Source: Aestuariivivens insulae
GTDB lineage: Bacteria; Bacteroidota; Bacteroidia; Flavobacteriales; Flavobacteriaceae
Direction: 5' to 3'
Length of the DNA: 43,511 bases
Assembly (NCBI RefSeq): GCF_022662195.1
Contig: NZ_JAKMCS010000024.1
Coordinates: forward strand, 1-43,511
Shown: in pieces, positions 1 through 9,096 of the stretch
How the letters are laid out: each line of letters opens with the position of its first letter
Numbering within the stretch: position 1 is the stretch's first letter
The notes under the pieces: model-generated
Seen by the model: the letters and a program-made list of their open reading frames with translations, nothing else
Database searches by the model: none
Told to the model about the DNA's origin: nothing
Translations under genes and position numbers: made by a program

Positions 1-591
1 GAATCCATGAGAAAAAAATTAAAAAAGAATCACTAATTTTAACACTCAAATGAAACGATTTTTGGCACTTTATTTACACTGCTCACTTTCATCCGGCACG
101 GGTGGTTCACTTTAACCGAATTTTCCAGTCTTTTGATACTTTACAAATAATAAAATTTTCAAATTGTCGTAAATCTGTTTCATAGGCTTTGCTTATTTTA
201 CTACTTAATTTCTTTTCTATCTTACAATGGAAGGTAAAGGTCAAGATGTCATTTTTCATTTCTAGGGAAACTAATTATTAGCTAAATTTTATATTCCCAA
301 AATATCTTTATTTTTAATTATGTGAAATCAACATAATTAAAGTTAAATAGAGATTTATCAATTATAAAAACAGGGAGTTGAACAACAAATATTTTGGTCG
401 TCCACCTAATTATACGTCCAAATCAAAAAGAACAAAAAATAAGATTTACTCCTCTTTGATACCATAAAGTCACAAATTTCACCGTTTTTATTTTCATTAC
501 ATGTTTTTTTTTCTTACTTTTAAGCTTCTCCCTAAAACTAATATTGATAGCAAACGATTATTATCAGTATTAACCTATTATTTAACTAACC
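1..591. other. AT-rich non-coding stretch
   Basis: I see no convincing gene here. Short reading frames exist (for example 21 codons from 49), but they lack support. A rightward frame from 501 overlaps the start of the next gene in another frame and looks like a shadow. The stretch must hold the promoter of the gene at 592, but no clear TAnnTTTG element was found. Confidence 0.4.
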
Positions 592-2313
592 ATGAAATCT
601 TTAAAAATTCCATTTGCAATAATTTTATTTTTTGCACAATTGTGTTATGGACAAGACACCAAAAACAACGAATTCAAGTTATTAGATAACATTTCCATAA
701 ATAATGTGGTTTATGGTATTAATTCAAAATCAACTAACTCCCAATTCACTTTACAAGTTTGTGACAATTCAAATTGCTACACCACTAGAGATTATGTTAT
801 GAGTATTTCGTCACAACTATTAGTTAATGATGTATTAGAAGTCATCAAAACCAATTTAGATAGTACCATAGTTCTTACTTCAATACCACAAGAAGACAAA
901 GACCAAATTGCAGCTCTTAAAATAAAAATACAAACTGTAGAAACTAGAAAAGCTGAAGCAAGGCGTACAGAAGTAGAAAAGTTATTAAATTCAGTAGATG
1001 AAGAAAAAGACCAATATTCTGCAAAAATAATTCTCAATAAATACATTCCTTATGATATTACTTATAGAATTCCCAAACAAAATAGAGACACAACTAATCC
1101 CTCATCATTATCATTGAAGCTTTTTGAACAAGGTATAGCAAGACAAAATATAAATAAAGCTAAGTATAAAGATACAACTGTTTTAGGACAAGATACTCTA
1201 AAAATTGTAGATGCTAAAATTCAATTCTTTAATAACAAAGCATCTTCAATTTATATAAAAGCAGAATTAATTAAAAACGGAAGAGCACCAGAAAAAATCA
1301 TCTTTGAAAACAACAGTTTTAGTGTGGCCTTACGTTATTTTAATAAATATGGCAGCACAGTTTCTACTCAAACCCAAAATCAAAATTGGATCATTATAGA
1401 CTATAATGATGTGTTCGATTATGAATCAGACCAATTTTTTAATTATTCTATAGCTAATAGCCAAATCTCTTTATCACATACTGAAAAAGACAAAACAGAA
1501 ATCAAAGTAATACAGCGTCGTTTTTTCGATTTCTTTACAGGCATCGTATATACCGACGTCATGGGTTTTAATACTGAGAATAGCAACTCTATTTTAAATG
1601 CTCAAGCAAAACTACTATTACCTTTAAATCTCAGAAATTGGAAAAAACTGACTCTCACTCGTCAGTTTACCACTTTAGCAAACATTGCTTTAAACAATAG
1701 CTTCGAAGACGAATCGCGCTTTATTGCCATAAAAGATGATGAAACCTTTAGTAATTTCGATTTACTTCGGAAAAATAACCTCTACGGAAAAATTAACATA
1801 GATGTGTTTTCCTATGAATCCAAAGGATGGTTTCTCAACACATCTTTAGGTTATAGTGCTGCATTTTACCGTACAGGGTTCAGATACACACAAACACAAC
1901 CAGACGATACCGATATCATTACTAGCACACAATTATTATCCATTGGTCATGGCCCTTATTTAAACTTCGAGATACGCCCTCAAACTAACTTTGGTGCTGA
2001 TATCATAATCGGTTTAGAAGATTTAAATTATAATGATACAAAAAGCATCAACGGTCGTTTTTTCAGAAATGACATAATTATAGATGATGGCGAAAATCAT
2101 TTTGTTGCTAAGCATAACTTAGTAAATGCAGAAGCAAACTTTTATTGGCTAACAAACCCCAATAAATCAAAAGGAGGTATTTATGCGAAATTAGGTTGCT
2201 ATTATCATACTGAGAACTATAACATTTTTCCGCAAATTATGGTTGGCTACGCGACAAACCTGACATCTTTTGTTAACCGTTTCAAACCAAAAAAGGAAGT
2301 TGAAGATAAATAG
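592..2313 (+). CDS. Secreted protein of unknown function, possible C-terminal beta-barrel
   Basis: I do not recognise this 573-residue protein. It starts with a clear Sec signal peptide (MKSLKIPFAIILFFAQLCYG, cleavage likely before Q21), so it is exported. Residues about 95-125 form a short charged helix rich in Lys, Glu and Arg that could be coiled coil. The C-terminal half (about 310-560) alternates aromatic and polar residues with repeated Tyr and Phe ends, as in outer-membrane beta-barrels, though this is only an impression. It lies 55 bases upstream of the amidohydrolase gene on the same strand and may share its transcript with the Septu-like genes. Codon use is AT-rich like its neighbours to 7348. 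Confidence 0.75.
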   Translation: MKSLKIPFAIILFFAQLCYGQDTKNNEFKLLDNISINNVVYGINSKSTNSQFTLQVCDNSNCYTTRDYVMSISSQLLVNDVLEVIKTNLDSTIVLTSIPQEDKDQIAALKIKIQTVETRKAEARRTEVEKLLNSVDEEKDQYSAKIILNKYIPYDITYRIPKQNRDTTNPSSLSLKLFEQGIARQNINKAKYKDTTVLGQDTLKIVDAKIQFFNNKASSIYIKAELIKNGRAPEKIIFENNSFSVALRYFNKYGSTVSTQTQNQNWIIIDYNDVFDYESDQFFNYSIANSQISLSHTEKDKTEIKVIQRRFFDFFTGIVYTDVMGFNTENSNSILNAQAKLLLPLNLRNWKKLTLTRQFTTLANIALNNSFEDESRFIAIKDDETFSNFDLLRKNNLYGKINIDVFSYESKGWFLNTSLGYSAAFYRTGFRYTQTQPDDTDIITSTQLLSIGHGPYLNFEIRPQTNFGADIIIGLEDLNYNDTKSINGRFFRNDIIIDDGENHFVAKHNLVNAEANFYWLTNPNKSKGGIYAKLGCYYHTENYNIFPQIMVGYATNLTSFVNRFKPKKEVEDK

Positions 2314-2368
2314 TAAAATCATATCAAAAATATGAGTTCGTGTTAACTAATAACCATAAACCACATAT

Positions 2369-4126
2369 ATGGAAAAACATTTTACCAAACCTATTGTAAA
2401 TTCTCATACACATATATTTATTTCAGATGATGTACCTAGATACTTGGCAAAGAAAATACTTGTATGGCCTTTTTACTACTTAATTCATACGCATATTGCA
2501 GTTAGTATATCAAGATGGTATAGAGAGCGTAAAAAAAAGCACTTTACCTTTACACACAAGAACAAGACTTGGCAAAAGTATCTATCCAACAAATCTCCAA
2601 TCAAACGTTTTTTCAACCGTGTATTCCTGTTGGTGATTAATGTGATTTTCTTCTTTTATGTAATTTACATTTTCCAAAACCAATTAGCTTTTGGCCCTTT
2701 AAAAGAACCCATAAAAAGGTTTTATGATCACGATCGAGTACAGCAATTTCTTTTCTTACCAGAACGATTCCATTATTTAGGCATTGTTTTAGTATTGTTT
2801 GTTTGTTTTAAAAATATTAGAAACAAGTGCTTAAAATTTATCTGGGGACAAATAGAGAAACGATTTGGAAAGGAATGGCTTGCACTAAAACTAAGGTATT
2901 TAAATTTATTGAGATATGCACGTTATACGCGAATGTCTGGCATATTTCATCGAATGAAGGATCAATATCCAAGAGGCTCTAAGTTCGTTGTGCTTCCTAT
3001 GGACATGGAGTATATGGGTGCTGGTCAGGTTAAAAGGTCTTATCCTTACCAAATGTCTCGTTTACTTAAAATAAAAAAGAGTAATGAGGACACCATTTTT
3101 CCTTTTGTTTTTGCTCATCCAAAAAGGATGGATCAGAAAGTTACTGTAGAGGTTGATGGCACCTCTATAGCTGTACCCTATTTTAGTGGCTATTTAGATG
3201 AAGAAGGGTATTATCAACTCAATGAGTGTGCAATAAAGTTGTACTTAGAAAATGGTTGCGCAGGTATTAAAATATATCCAGCAACTGGTTATTATGTGTT
3301 CGATGAGAAATTATTGCCATTATGGTTGTACTGTGCCCAAAAAAACATTCCAATAACTACGCATTGTTCAGTTGGTCCTATTTTTTACCGAGGCAACTTA
3401 AGTAAATTAGACGGTAAGATCGACGAACATCCAATTTTCAAACAAAATACTGGTCAACTGGTAAATGGACAATATCCACAATTGCGCTTACCACTGCACA
3501 AAAACAGTATTTTTCAGAAGAATTTTACCCATCCCTTAAATTATTGCTGTTTATTAGAAGATAAACTCTTAAAAGAAGTATTAGATTATCACAACAATTC
3601 AAAATTGAATACTTTATTTGGCTATACAGATAAGAAAAAACCACTAAAAAGAAACCTGTCGAATTTAAAAATCAATTTAGCGCATTATGGGGGTTCTGAA
3701 AATTGGGATCAGTTCTTAGAACAAGATCGTTTTGTATATGCTAATTGGGTTGTTAAAAAACCAAATTCTATTTTGAACCTACGTCAACAAATTTTCAATG
3801 TTGATGTGTTTTACAAATATTGGCATTATGTAGACTGGTTTACTATTATTTCTTCTATGATGGTTAACTATGATAATGTCTATACAGATGTTAGTTACAC
3901 AACTCATGATCTAAAACACTTGAATTTACTATCTGAAATTTTAGATCATAGCAAAATAAGAAAACGGGTCATGTTTGGAACAGATTTTTATGTTGTTAGT
4001 AATCATAAGAGTGAAAAGCATTATTGGATGGATATGGAAAGTAATTTAAGTGCCAGAAAATGGAATTTGTTATCTGATGGTAATCCTAAGGAATTTTTGA
4101 ATTCTAAATATGTCAACATAACGTAA
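2369..4126 (+). CDS. Membrane-anchored amidohydrolase-like metal hydrolase
   Basis: This 585-residue protein looks like a member of the amidohydrolase superfamily (Amidohydro_2 type), which uses one or two metal ions in a TIM barrel to hydrolyse C-N, C-C or C-O bonds. Visible motifs are NSHTHIF (metal ligands His13 and His15), GIKIYPATGY at 299-308, TTHCS at 330-334 with His332, NLAHYGG, and FGTD at 536-539 as the typical C-terminal metal Asp. An insertion of about 150 residues after the first motif carries two hydrophobic segments, about 85-104 and 136-148, so the enzyme is probably held at the inner membrane. That is unusual for the family. The gene ends 18 bases before the ATPase gene, suggesting an operon with the Septu-like pair. 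The substrate is unknown. Confidence 0.75.
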   Translation: MEKHFTKPIVNSHTHIFISDDVPRYLAKKILVWPFYYLIHTHIAVSISRWYRERKKKHFTFTHKNKTWQKYLSNKSPIKRFFNRVFLLVINVIFFFYVIYIFQNQLAFGPLKEPIKRFYDHDRVQQFLFLPERFHYLGIVLVLFVCFKNIRNKCLKFIWGQIEKRFGKEWLALKLRYLNLLRYARYTRMSGIFHRMKDQYPRGSKFVVLPMDMEYMGAGQVKRSYPYQMSRLLKIKKSNEDTIFPFVFAHPKRMDQKVTVEVDGTSIAVPYFSGYLDEEGYYQLNECAIKLYLENGCAGIKIYPATGYYVFDEKLLPLWLYCAQKNIPITTHCSVGPIFYRGNLSKLDGKIDEHPIFKQNTGQLVNGQYPQLRLPLHKNSIFQKNFTHPLNYCCLLEDKLLKEVLDYHNNSKLNTLFGYTDKKKPLKRNLSNLKINLAHYGGSENWDQFLEQDRFVYANWVVKKPNSILNLRQQIFNVDVFYKYWHYVDWFTIISSMMVNYDNVYTDVSYTTHDLKHLNLLSEILDHSKIRKRVMFGTDFYVVSNHKSEKHYWMDMESNLSARKWNLLSDGNPKEFLNSKYVNIT

Positions 4127-4144
4127 TTTTAAACTAAAAATATT

Positions 4145-5389
4145 ATGTACATAAGAAACCTTAGCATCAAAAACTTTAAATCATTTAAGAATTTTAGTAA
4201 TGTTAAATTCTTATATCCTGAAATCTCTAGTGGTCGTCTAAAGAATAGTTTCGATAAGGAAAAAGTAAAATATGACAATATTAATGTGATACTCGGTAAC
4301 AATTCAACAGGTAAAACAGCCTTTTTAAAGGCTATCGCTCTTTCTACACTAGGGCCTGCCGTAACTGATTTAAAAGATACCATAAGACCTTTCATGTGGG
4401 TAAGAAGACCGCTCAACAAAAATGAACATTTTAGCCATATTGATGCATACTTTGAATCTAACCCTCAAGATGAAGCTCCTTTTGAACATATTGAAAGTTC
4501 TATTAGGCTTGAGGTCGTTGAAAAGTTTAAAGACAAAATATCTTGGGATCACCCTCAACGCAAACAATGGCATCCTTCGTTAGGTAGTAATCCCGCTGCT
4601 GCATTTATTGTGGGATATGGCGCAAGTAGAACTGTTGAATTACCTGAAAAGTTTGATCCCATAGCTAGAAAAGGAGGTAGATATATTAGAATAAATCGAG
4701 TGCGAAGTCTTTTTGAAGAGACCTATCAGTTAATTCCTCTCGATGCATGGTTGCCTAAAATGAAAACAGATAATCCTGGGAGATATATACAAATACTGGG
4801 ACTATTGGCTAAAATAACAGGTGATGATCACTTTAAATTAACCGAGCAATTAGAAGACGATCAATATATCTTTGAGAAAGACGGAAGTAAAATACCTTTC
4901 AATGCCCTATCCGACGGCTACAGAGCTTTTTTAGGGTGGGTTGGTGATTTGCTTTTTCACATTGAGCAAACATGCCCTAGTGGCAAAAAATTAGTGGATA
5001 ATCAAGGGATTGTGCTTATTGATGAAATAGACCTTCATCTTCATCCAGAGTGGCAAATGAAAATATTGCCTCTACTAGCTGAGGCTCTCCCCAATATTCA
5101 ATTTTTTGTTACCACGCATAGTCCTTTAGTGGTGGGTAGTATTGAATGGCAAAACATAATATACTTAAAAACCGATAATAATTTAATTTCTAAACCTGTA
5201 CGTGAAAAAAGAAACACTTATGGCTTGGATTCGGATCAGATTTTGGTCTCAGAGTTGTTTGGTTTAAAGACAACCCGTAATAATTCTGTAGCTGATGAGA
5301 TTAGGATATTATCATTTAAAGCATCAAATGGTGATTCTGGTGCAAGGGAAAAACTTATGGAGTTAATGACAAAAGGTAAAGCAATATGA
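4145..5389 (+). CDS. ptuA: Septu-like defence ATPase (PtuA-type, ABC/SMC fold)
   Basis: This 414-residue ATPase belongs to the AAA_15/AAA_21 (RecF/OLD/SMC-like) group. It shows Walker A GNNSTGKT at 51-58, an ABC signature LSDGYR at 255-260, Walker B VLIDEID at 290-296 followed by LHLHPEWQ, and the H-loop TTHSP at 323-327. No TOPRIM nuclease domain is visible after the ATPase, so it is not an OLD nuclease. Its stop overlaps the start of an HNH nuclease gene by 4 bases (ATGA). That pairing is the hallmark of Septu, in which the ATPase controls the HNH partner PtuB during phage infection. No reverse transcriptase is nearby, so it is not a retron-linked version. At 414 residues it is at the short end for PtuA. 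The assignment rests on domain pair and order. Confidence 0.8.
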   Translation: MYIRNLSIKNFKSFKNFSNVKFLYPEISSGRLKNSFDKEKVKYDNINVILGNNSTGKTAFLKAIALSTLGPAVTDLKDTIRPFMWVRRPLNKNEHFSHIDAYFESNPQDEAPFEHIESSIRLEVVEKFKDKISWDHPQRKQWHPSLGSNPAAAFIVGYGASRTVELPEKFDPIARKGGRYIRINRVRSLFEETYQLIPLDAWLPKMKTDNPGRYIQILGLLAKITGDDHFKLTEQLEDDQYIFEKDGSKIPFNALSDGYRAFLGWVGDLLFHIEQTCPSGKKLVDNQGIVLIDEIDLHLHPEWQMKILPLLAEALPNIQFFVTTHSPLVVGSIEWQNIIYLKTDNNLISKPVREKRNTYGLDSDQILVSELFGLKTTRNNSVADEIRILSFKASNGDSGAREKLMELMTKGKAI

Positions 5390-6294
5390 TTTCATATAAG
5401 AAGGATAAAAAGGGTAAGATTATCAATCAAAACTATATTGAGAAACTTGTAAAAGCACATAAATCTAATTGGTTGGATAGAGCTAAGAAAAAGACTGATA
5501 AGTATCGCACCGCTGGAAAAGTTACGGACAAGAACGGTCACATTTGGAGCGAAATAAAAGAGGTGTTTATGACAATTCAAGGCAACAAATGTGCCTTTTG
5601 TGAAACAGAATTAGAAGGGCAAAATTATGGTAAAGGAGTTCATGATGTGGAACATTTTAGGCCAAAAAACAGGATTACTAAATGGAAACCCTCAAAAGAG
5701 TTTAATTCATTGGGCATATCAATTACATCAACAACTAATATTAAAGGATATCATTTATTAACATACAATCTTTTAAACTATTCAATGTCATGTGGGCCAT
5801 GTAATCAAACCTTAAAAAGTGACAGATTTCCAATTAAGGGAAGCTATAAAAATCACATGGAAGATCCAAAAGCTGAATTTAATGATGAAGAGCCTTTGTT
5901 GATTTACCCGATTGCTGATATTGATACTGATTGTGAAGAACTCATATGCTTTGAAGGCCCTGTCCCTAAAGCAGTTAAAACTACAGGTTTGGAATACGAG
6001 AGAGCTCAAACAACAATCGATTTTTTTCGATTAGCTAGAGCTGATGAAAGAAGCAAATTATTCAAAGAACGTAGTGAAGTTATTTTACTTATAAATATAT
6101 TCATAGGGTCAGAATCCGATACATCAAAATACGACGATTTGGTAGGGACTTTAATTTCAGACACCTCTAAACATGCAAACTGTACAAGATCATATCTCGA
6201 ATTACTTAAAAATGATCCTGTTAAAGCAAAAGAAATTTTTAATGAAGCGAGGCAATTCATAGCAACTTATATACCTGATAGCGAACTTGGTTAA
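5386..6294 (+). CDS. ptuB: Septu-like HNH endonuclease (PtuB-type)
   Basis: This 302-residue protein has the HNH arrangement seen in PtuB and related retron-associated nucleases. A first CxxC (CAFC, 69-72) is followed by DVEHFRPK at 87-94, which supplies the catalytic His pair region, then a second CxxC in CGPCNQTLKSDRFPI from 136. The two CxxC pairs should bind a structural zinc that frames the beta-beta-alpha-metal site. The N-terminus is Lys-rich and could bind nucleic acid. Its start codon overlaps the ATPase stop by 4 bases, implying coupled translation and a complex. The expected role is DNA or RNA cleavage unleashed when the ATPase senses infection. This is inferred from the family. 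Confidence 0.8.
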   Translation: MISYKKDKKGKIINQNYIEKLVKAHKSNWLDRAKKKTDKYRTAGKVTDKNGHIWSEIKEVFMTIQGNKCAFCETELEGQNYGKGVHDVEHFRPKNRITKWKPSKEFNSLGISITSTTNIKGYHLLTYNLLNYSMSCGPCNQTLKSDRFPIKGSYKNHMEDPKAEFNDEEPLLIYPIADIDTDCEELICFEGPVPKAVKTTGLEYERAQTTIDFFRLARADERSKLFKERSEVILLINIFIGSESDTSKYDDLVGTLISDTSKHANCTRSYLELLKNDPVKAKEIFNEARQFIATYIPDSELG

Positions 6295-6297
6295 CAT

Positions 6298-6402
6298 ATG
6301 TCAAGAGAAAAAACATACATTAAAGTACCTCAATTAACTAAAGAGGAGAAAATTTCTAAAGCATGTATATTCCATAATTCAAATAAATATTTTATGGTTT
6401 AA
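6298..6402 (+). CDS. Possible 34-residue peptide or gene remnant
   Basis: A short frame opens 3 bases after the HNH gene stop and encodes 34 mostly polar, Lys-rich residues with no recognisable domain. Tight spacing suggests translation could continue from the HNH gene. It may equally be the decayed start of a lost gene, because the next 190 bases are non-coding and AT-rich. Confidence 0.2.
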   Translation: MSREKTYIKVPQLTKEEKISKACIFHNSNKYFMV

Positions 6403-6499
6403 TTGAAAAAAATTGGAAGGATAGAATTTATAGAGTCAATATTAATTGAAAAATAGATTTAGTAAAAAATGCACAAGCTTTTAAATGTTTGATAACGAG

Positions 6500-6530
6500 T
6501 TTGTTATATTTTATAGTGATAATAATTTCA
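6500..6530 (+). promoter_or_regulatory. Possible promoter for the second HNH gene
   Basis: TTTG at 6500-6503 and TAATTTCA at 6523-6530 are 19 bases apart, the usual spacing for Bacteroidota promoters (TTG, then TAnnTTTG). The -7 element deviates at its last two bases. It lies 65 bases before the start of the gene at 6596 and suggests that gene is transcribed separately from the Septu-like pair. Confidence 0.3.
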
Positions 6531-6595
6531 TATATTTAAGTATTTAGAATCATACTCTACCTGAATAGTTCAAATAGTTATATAAAATCAATTTT

Positions 6596-7348
6596 ATGAG
6601 TAAATATAGATTTAAATCGTCAGAGAAATGGGCAGTATGGAAGACTCACGGTGAAAACTGTAATTGGTGTAATATTCCTATATATTACCCTCATTGTCAA
6701 ATTGATCATGTATTACCTGAAAGTCTACCACATAAAGATATAAAGACCTATAATCGTCTTAAAAAGCTATATAAACTTCATTCTGATTTCGAAATTAACT
6801 CTTTCTACAATTGGATACCAATTCATTCTAGTTGCAATCAAAGTAAAAGTGATAATGTTTTTGATGGAGCTCCCTTTGTAGGGCAATTATTGAAGCGTAT
6901 AGAAAAGAAATTTGATGAAACTATTAAATGGCATAATTCCATGAAGCAAAATCTCAAACTTTCTAAAGCTATTGCTACAATCGTTCAAGCAGTTGAAGAT
7001 AGAATTTTAAAAGAAAGTGATTTAAATGAAATTTTTAAAAGTGTTAAAGATCCTGCTCAGGCTTATAGTCAAATAATTATTAGTGCCTTTCAATATGGCT
7101 TGCGTAGGTTTGACAATGACCAAATCAGAAAAATCAAAATTAAAAATATTGATGATTGCGCTAGTATATTAAAAGGCTATGATTTAACCCAACAAATGGT
7201 TAAGTTAAATCCTTATGAGAAGGGAAAATTGAATATATCTCTTCCTGGAGATTTTCCTGATTTTGAGATAAAAAAGGATGCTCAAAAAATCGAATGGCTC
7301 AATAAAATTGTTAATATAACTGATTCTGATGCAGATCAAATAAGGTGA
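6596..7348 (+). CDS. HNH-type nuclease, stand-alone
   Basis: This 250-residue protein carries an HNH motif near its N-terminus: CNWC at 22-25, QIDHVLPE at 35-42 with the catalytic Asp-His, and WIPIHSSCNQSKSD at 73-86, which supplies the Asn and a lone Cys. Spacing and sequence differ from the PtuB-like protein, so it is not a duplicate. The remaining 160 residues are predicted mostly helical and I cannot place them in a family. It may be the effector of a small defence or restriction module, or a homing-type nuclease carried by the island. It is 301 bases downstream of the Septu-like pair and probably has its own promoter. Confidence 0.7.
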   Translation: MSKYRFKSSEKWAVWKTHGENCNWCNIPIYYPHCQIDHVLPESLPHKDIKTYNRLKKLYKLHSDFEINSFYNWIPIHSSCNQSKSDNVFDGAPFVGQLLKRIEKKFDETIKWHNSMKQNLKLSKAIATIVQAVEDRILKESDLNEIFKSVKDPAQAYSQIIISAFQYGLRRFDNDQIRKIKIKNIDDCASILKGYDLTQQMVKLNPYEKGKLNISLPGDFPDFEIKKDAQKIEWLNKIVNITDSDADQIR

Positions 7349-7733
7349 TTTTAGAAGTCCAATTATTATCTGTTAATTAGAACTTTCAGATCATGTATTA
7401 TATAATGATCAATAATTTAACAGGAATACTACATGTAAAGAATAATGTAAATCTAAGGGAATATGTCAAAAATTGAATTATCCCTGAAAAAAAGAATGCT
7501 TGTTCATTAAACAATAATTTATATATAAAATGAGAAAATTATAATCTCAATTTTTATACATATAGAAGGTTAGTTAGGAGTTGTGATAAATATTAATTAA
7601 TTATATTTGATATTGCATTCAAATGCATCCATTTAAGTTCATTATTTATTAAAAACATTTTTAGTGAGTTATTCGGTGAGTCTACTCGTTAAAAATATTT
7701 TAACTTTTTTGAATATCAATTGATTAAAATACA
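7349..7733. other. AT-rich non-coding end of the accessory island
   Basis: No gene is visible. The stretch is very AT-rich with short direct and inverted AT runs. Near 7660-7700 it contains a less AT-rich block with two close copies of the word GTGAGT. I suspect it is the edge of an integrated element because of the tRNA-like block that follows. Confidence 0.4.
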
Positions 7734-7757
7734 GGTTCGAGCCCCAGCCCGGTCACT
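7734..7757 (+). repeat. tRNA 3'-end fragment, probable attachment-site scar
   Basis: The 24 bases begin GGTTCGAGCCCCAGCCCGG and end TCACT. They read as the T-loop (TTCGAGC), the 3' half of a T-stem (CCCAG) and the 3' strand of an acceptor stem. The 5' half of the T-stem does not pair, and no anticodon or D arm lies upstream, so this is not a working tRNA. Integrases of islands and phages commonly use the 3' end of a tRNA as their core site and leave such a copy at the far end. Which tRNA it derives from I cannot say. Confidence 0.6.
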
Positions 7758-7780
7758 TAAAAACACATCAAGACTATAAA

Positions 7781-7813
7781 AAAAGCCTGAAAAAATAATT
7801 TTCAGGCTTTTTG
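7781..7813 (-). terminator. Bidirectional intrinsic terminator
   Basis: A 13-base-pair stem (AAAAGCCTGAAAA at 7781-7793 with its complement at 7799-7811) surrounds a 5-base loop. It is followed by T-runs on both strands. It lies 34 bases beyond the stop of the leftward NmrA-type gene and should end that transcript. It also shields the chromosome from rightward transcription out of the island. Confidence 0.85.
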
Positions 7814-7846
7814 TTTTCTTGCCAATAACTTTAGATTAAGTCGGAT

Positions 7847-8797
7847 TTAATCCAACGGAATGCGCGAAGCATTTTTTGAAAGCCATGCTTCAAAGTTTTG
7901 CAGTTGAGGGTTCAGTTCCAATGATAAGGCTTCGTCCCGTACACCGTTAAAGTCGTTGTTAAAATCTCTCTTAAACTGGAACATATTACCCAAATCATCT
8001 GCACCAGGGAATCCAAAACCACGATAAGTCTCTGGACTTACATTGTTATAAATCACATTAATGCCCAAGGCTTTGGAAAGTTTGGCCGCCATATCCTTGC
8101 CAGATAGCTTTTCACCAACAATTCCAATAGTTTTACCAATAAATTCGTCGCCTCTTTTGAATATGCCATATGTACATTTTCCAATATCTTCAGCAGCCAT
8201 GCCTGCCAATGTTTTATCATCCATTGGAAATGCGATATAATAATTTCCGTCCTCGCCCTTTTGGGGTCCCATTCCAAAATAAATAAAATTATCCCAGTAA
8301 AACGACGTTCTTAAATATGTTACGGGTAAATCTGATGCTTCAAATAATTTATCTGCAGCACCTTTGCCATCAAAATGTGGCACTTTGTATTTACCCTGTA
8401 GTGTTGGCATTCTGTCGTCTTCCAAGGGCACCCAATTTCTGGTGTCTTCCAATGTAGACCAAACGATGTGCTCCAAATTAGCGCCTTTAGCAGCCTCAAT
8501 AAAGTTCTTTACTTGTTGGTATTCCTTTTCTGCAGAAAAATGTTCCCAAAAGAACGTAACAAAGTATGCTGCATTGGCTCCCACTAACACTTTTTTAATG
8601 CTCTCTGTATCGTTAAGGTCAGCCTCTACTACTTCGGCTCCCATGTGCGCCAATGCTTTTGCTTTTTCAGAATTAGCATTTCTACTAACCGCCCTTACGT
8701 TATATATTGAATCAGGATCAGTTAAAATAGCTTTAACCAGTCCACCACCTTGTGCCCCTGTTGCACCAAATACTGTTATAACTTTGTTTGCTTCCAT
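7847..8797 (-). CDS. NmrA-family NAD(P)-binding oxidoreductase
   Basis: This 316-residue protein has a Rossmann fold with the dinucleotide-binding motif GATGAQGGG at 11-19, then the atypical short-chain-dehydrogenase pattern of the NmrA/HSCARG family. The family ranges from NADP(H) redox sensors to quinone or isoflavone reductases. The second Rossmann strand is followed by AVSRNANSEKAKAL, whose Arg favours NADP(H). It appears to be a single-gene unit: a terminator lies just downstream and there is a 370-base gap upstream. Its substrate cannot be predicted. Confidence 0.88.
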   Translation of the reverse strand: MEANKVITVFGATGAQGGGLVKAILTDPDSIYNVRAVSRNANSEKAKALAHMGAEVVEADLNDTESIKKVLVGANAAYFVTFFWEHFSAEKEYQQVKNFIEAAKGANLEHIVWSTLEDTRNWVPLEDDRMPTLQGKYKVPHFDGKGAADKLFEASDLPVTYLRTSFYWDNFIYFGMGPQKGEDGNYYIAFPMDDKTLAGMAAEDIGKCTYGIFKRGDEFIGKTIGIVGEKLSGKDMAAKLSKALGINVIYNNVSPETYRGFGFPGADDLGNMFQFKRDFNNDFNGVRDEALSLELNPQLQNFEAWLSKNASRIPLD

Positions 8798-8836
8798 TTT
8801 TTTATGATTTATTATTTACTATAAATATTGCTTACG

Positions 8837-8853
8837 CACCATTTTTTATGGTG
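8837..8853. promoter_or_regulatory. Short palindrome upstream of the NmrA-type gene
   Basis: CACCAT and ATGGTG flank a five-T spacer about 40 bases before the start of the oxidoreductase gene. The position suits an operator, but no regulator is identified. The rest of the gap (8798-9096) shows nothing I can name. Confidence 0.25.
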
Positions 8854-9096
8854 TTATTAACACATAAATAACACAGCTGGATGGCTACATTGGTTTTGGG
8901 GAGCTGACTTTCCCTATAAATTTAATACTTTTTTACAACATAATGGTTAGCCTGCTATTTGATCCTTTCTATATTCCTTACTTAATTCAAAATAACACTT
9001 CATGTTGGCTTAGCATTACTTAACTCTTAGAAGCACTCTGGTACTGCGAGCCATTGAAAGACAATAATTTCATTAAAATTTTGATAGTTGTAGTAC

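Noticed and set aside
501-689. Small frame overlapping the start of the secreted protein
   Set aside because: It is out of frame with the better-supported gene and shows no recognisable protein features.
4145-6294. Retron or OLD/Gabija system
   Set aside because: No reverse transcriptase or retron RNA was seen, the ATPase has no TOPRIM domain, and there is no UvrD-type helicase.
7734-7757. Intact tRNA gene
   Set aside because: No D arm, anticodon arm or 5' acceptor strand precedes the T-loop, and the T-stem does not pair.
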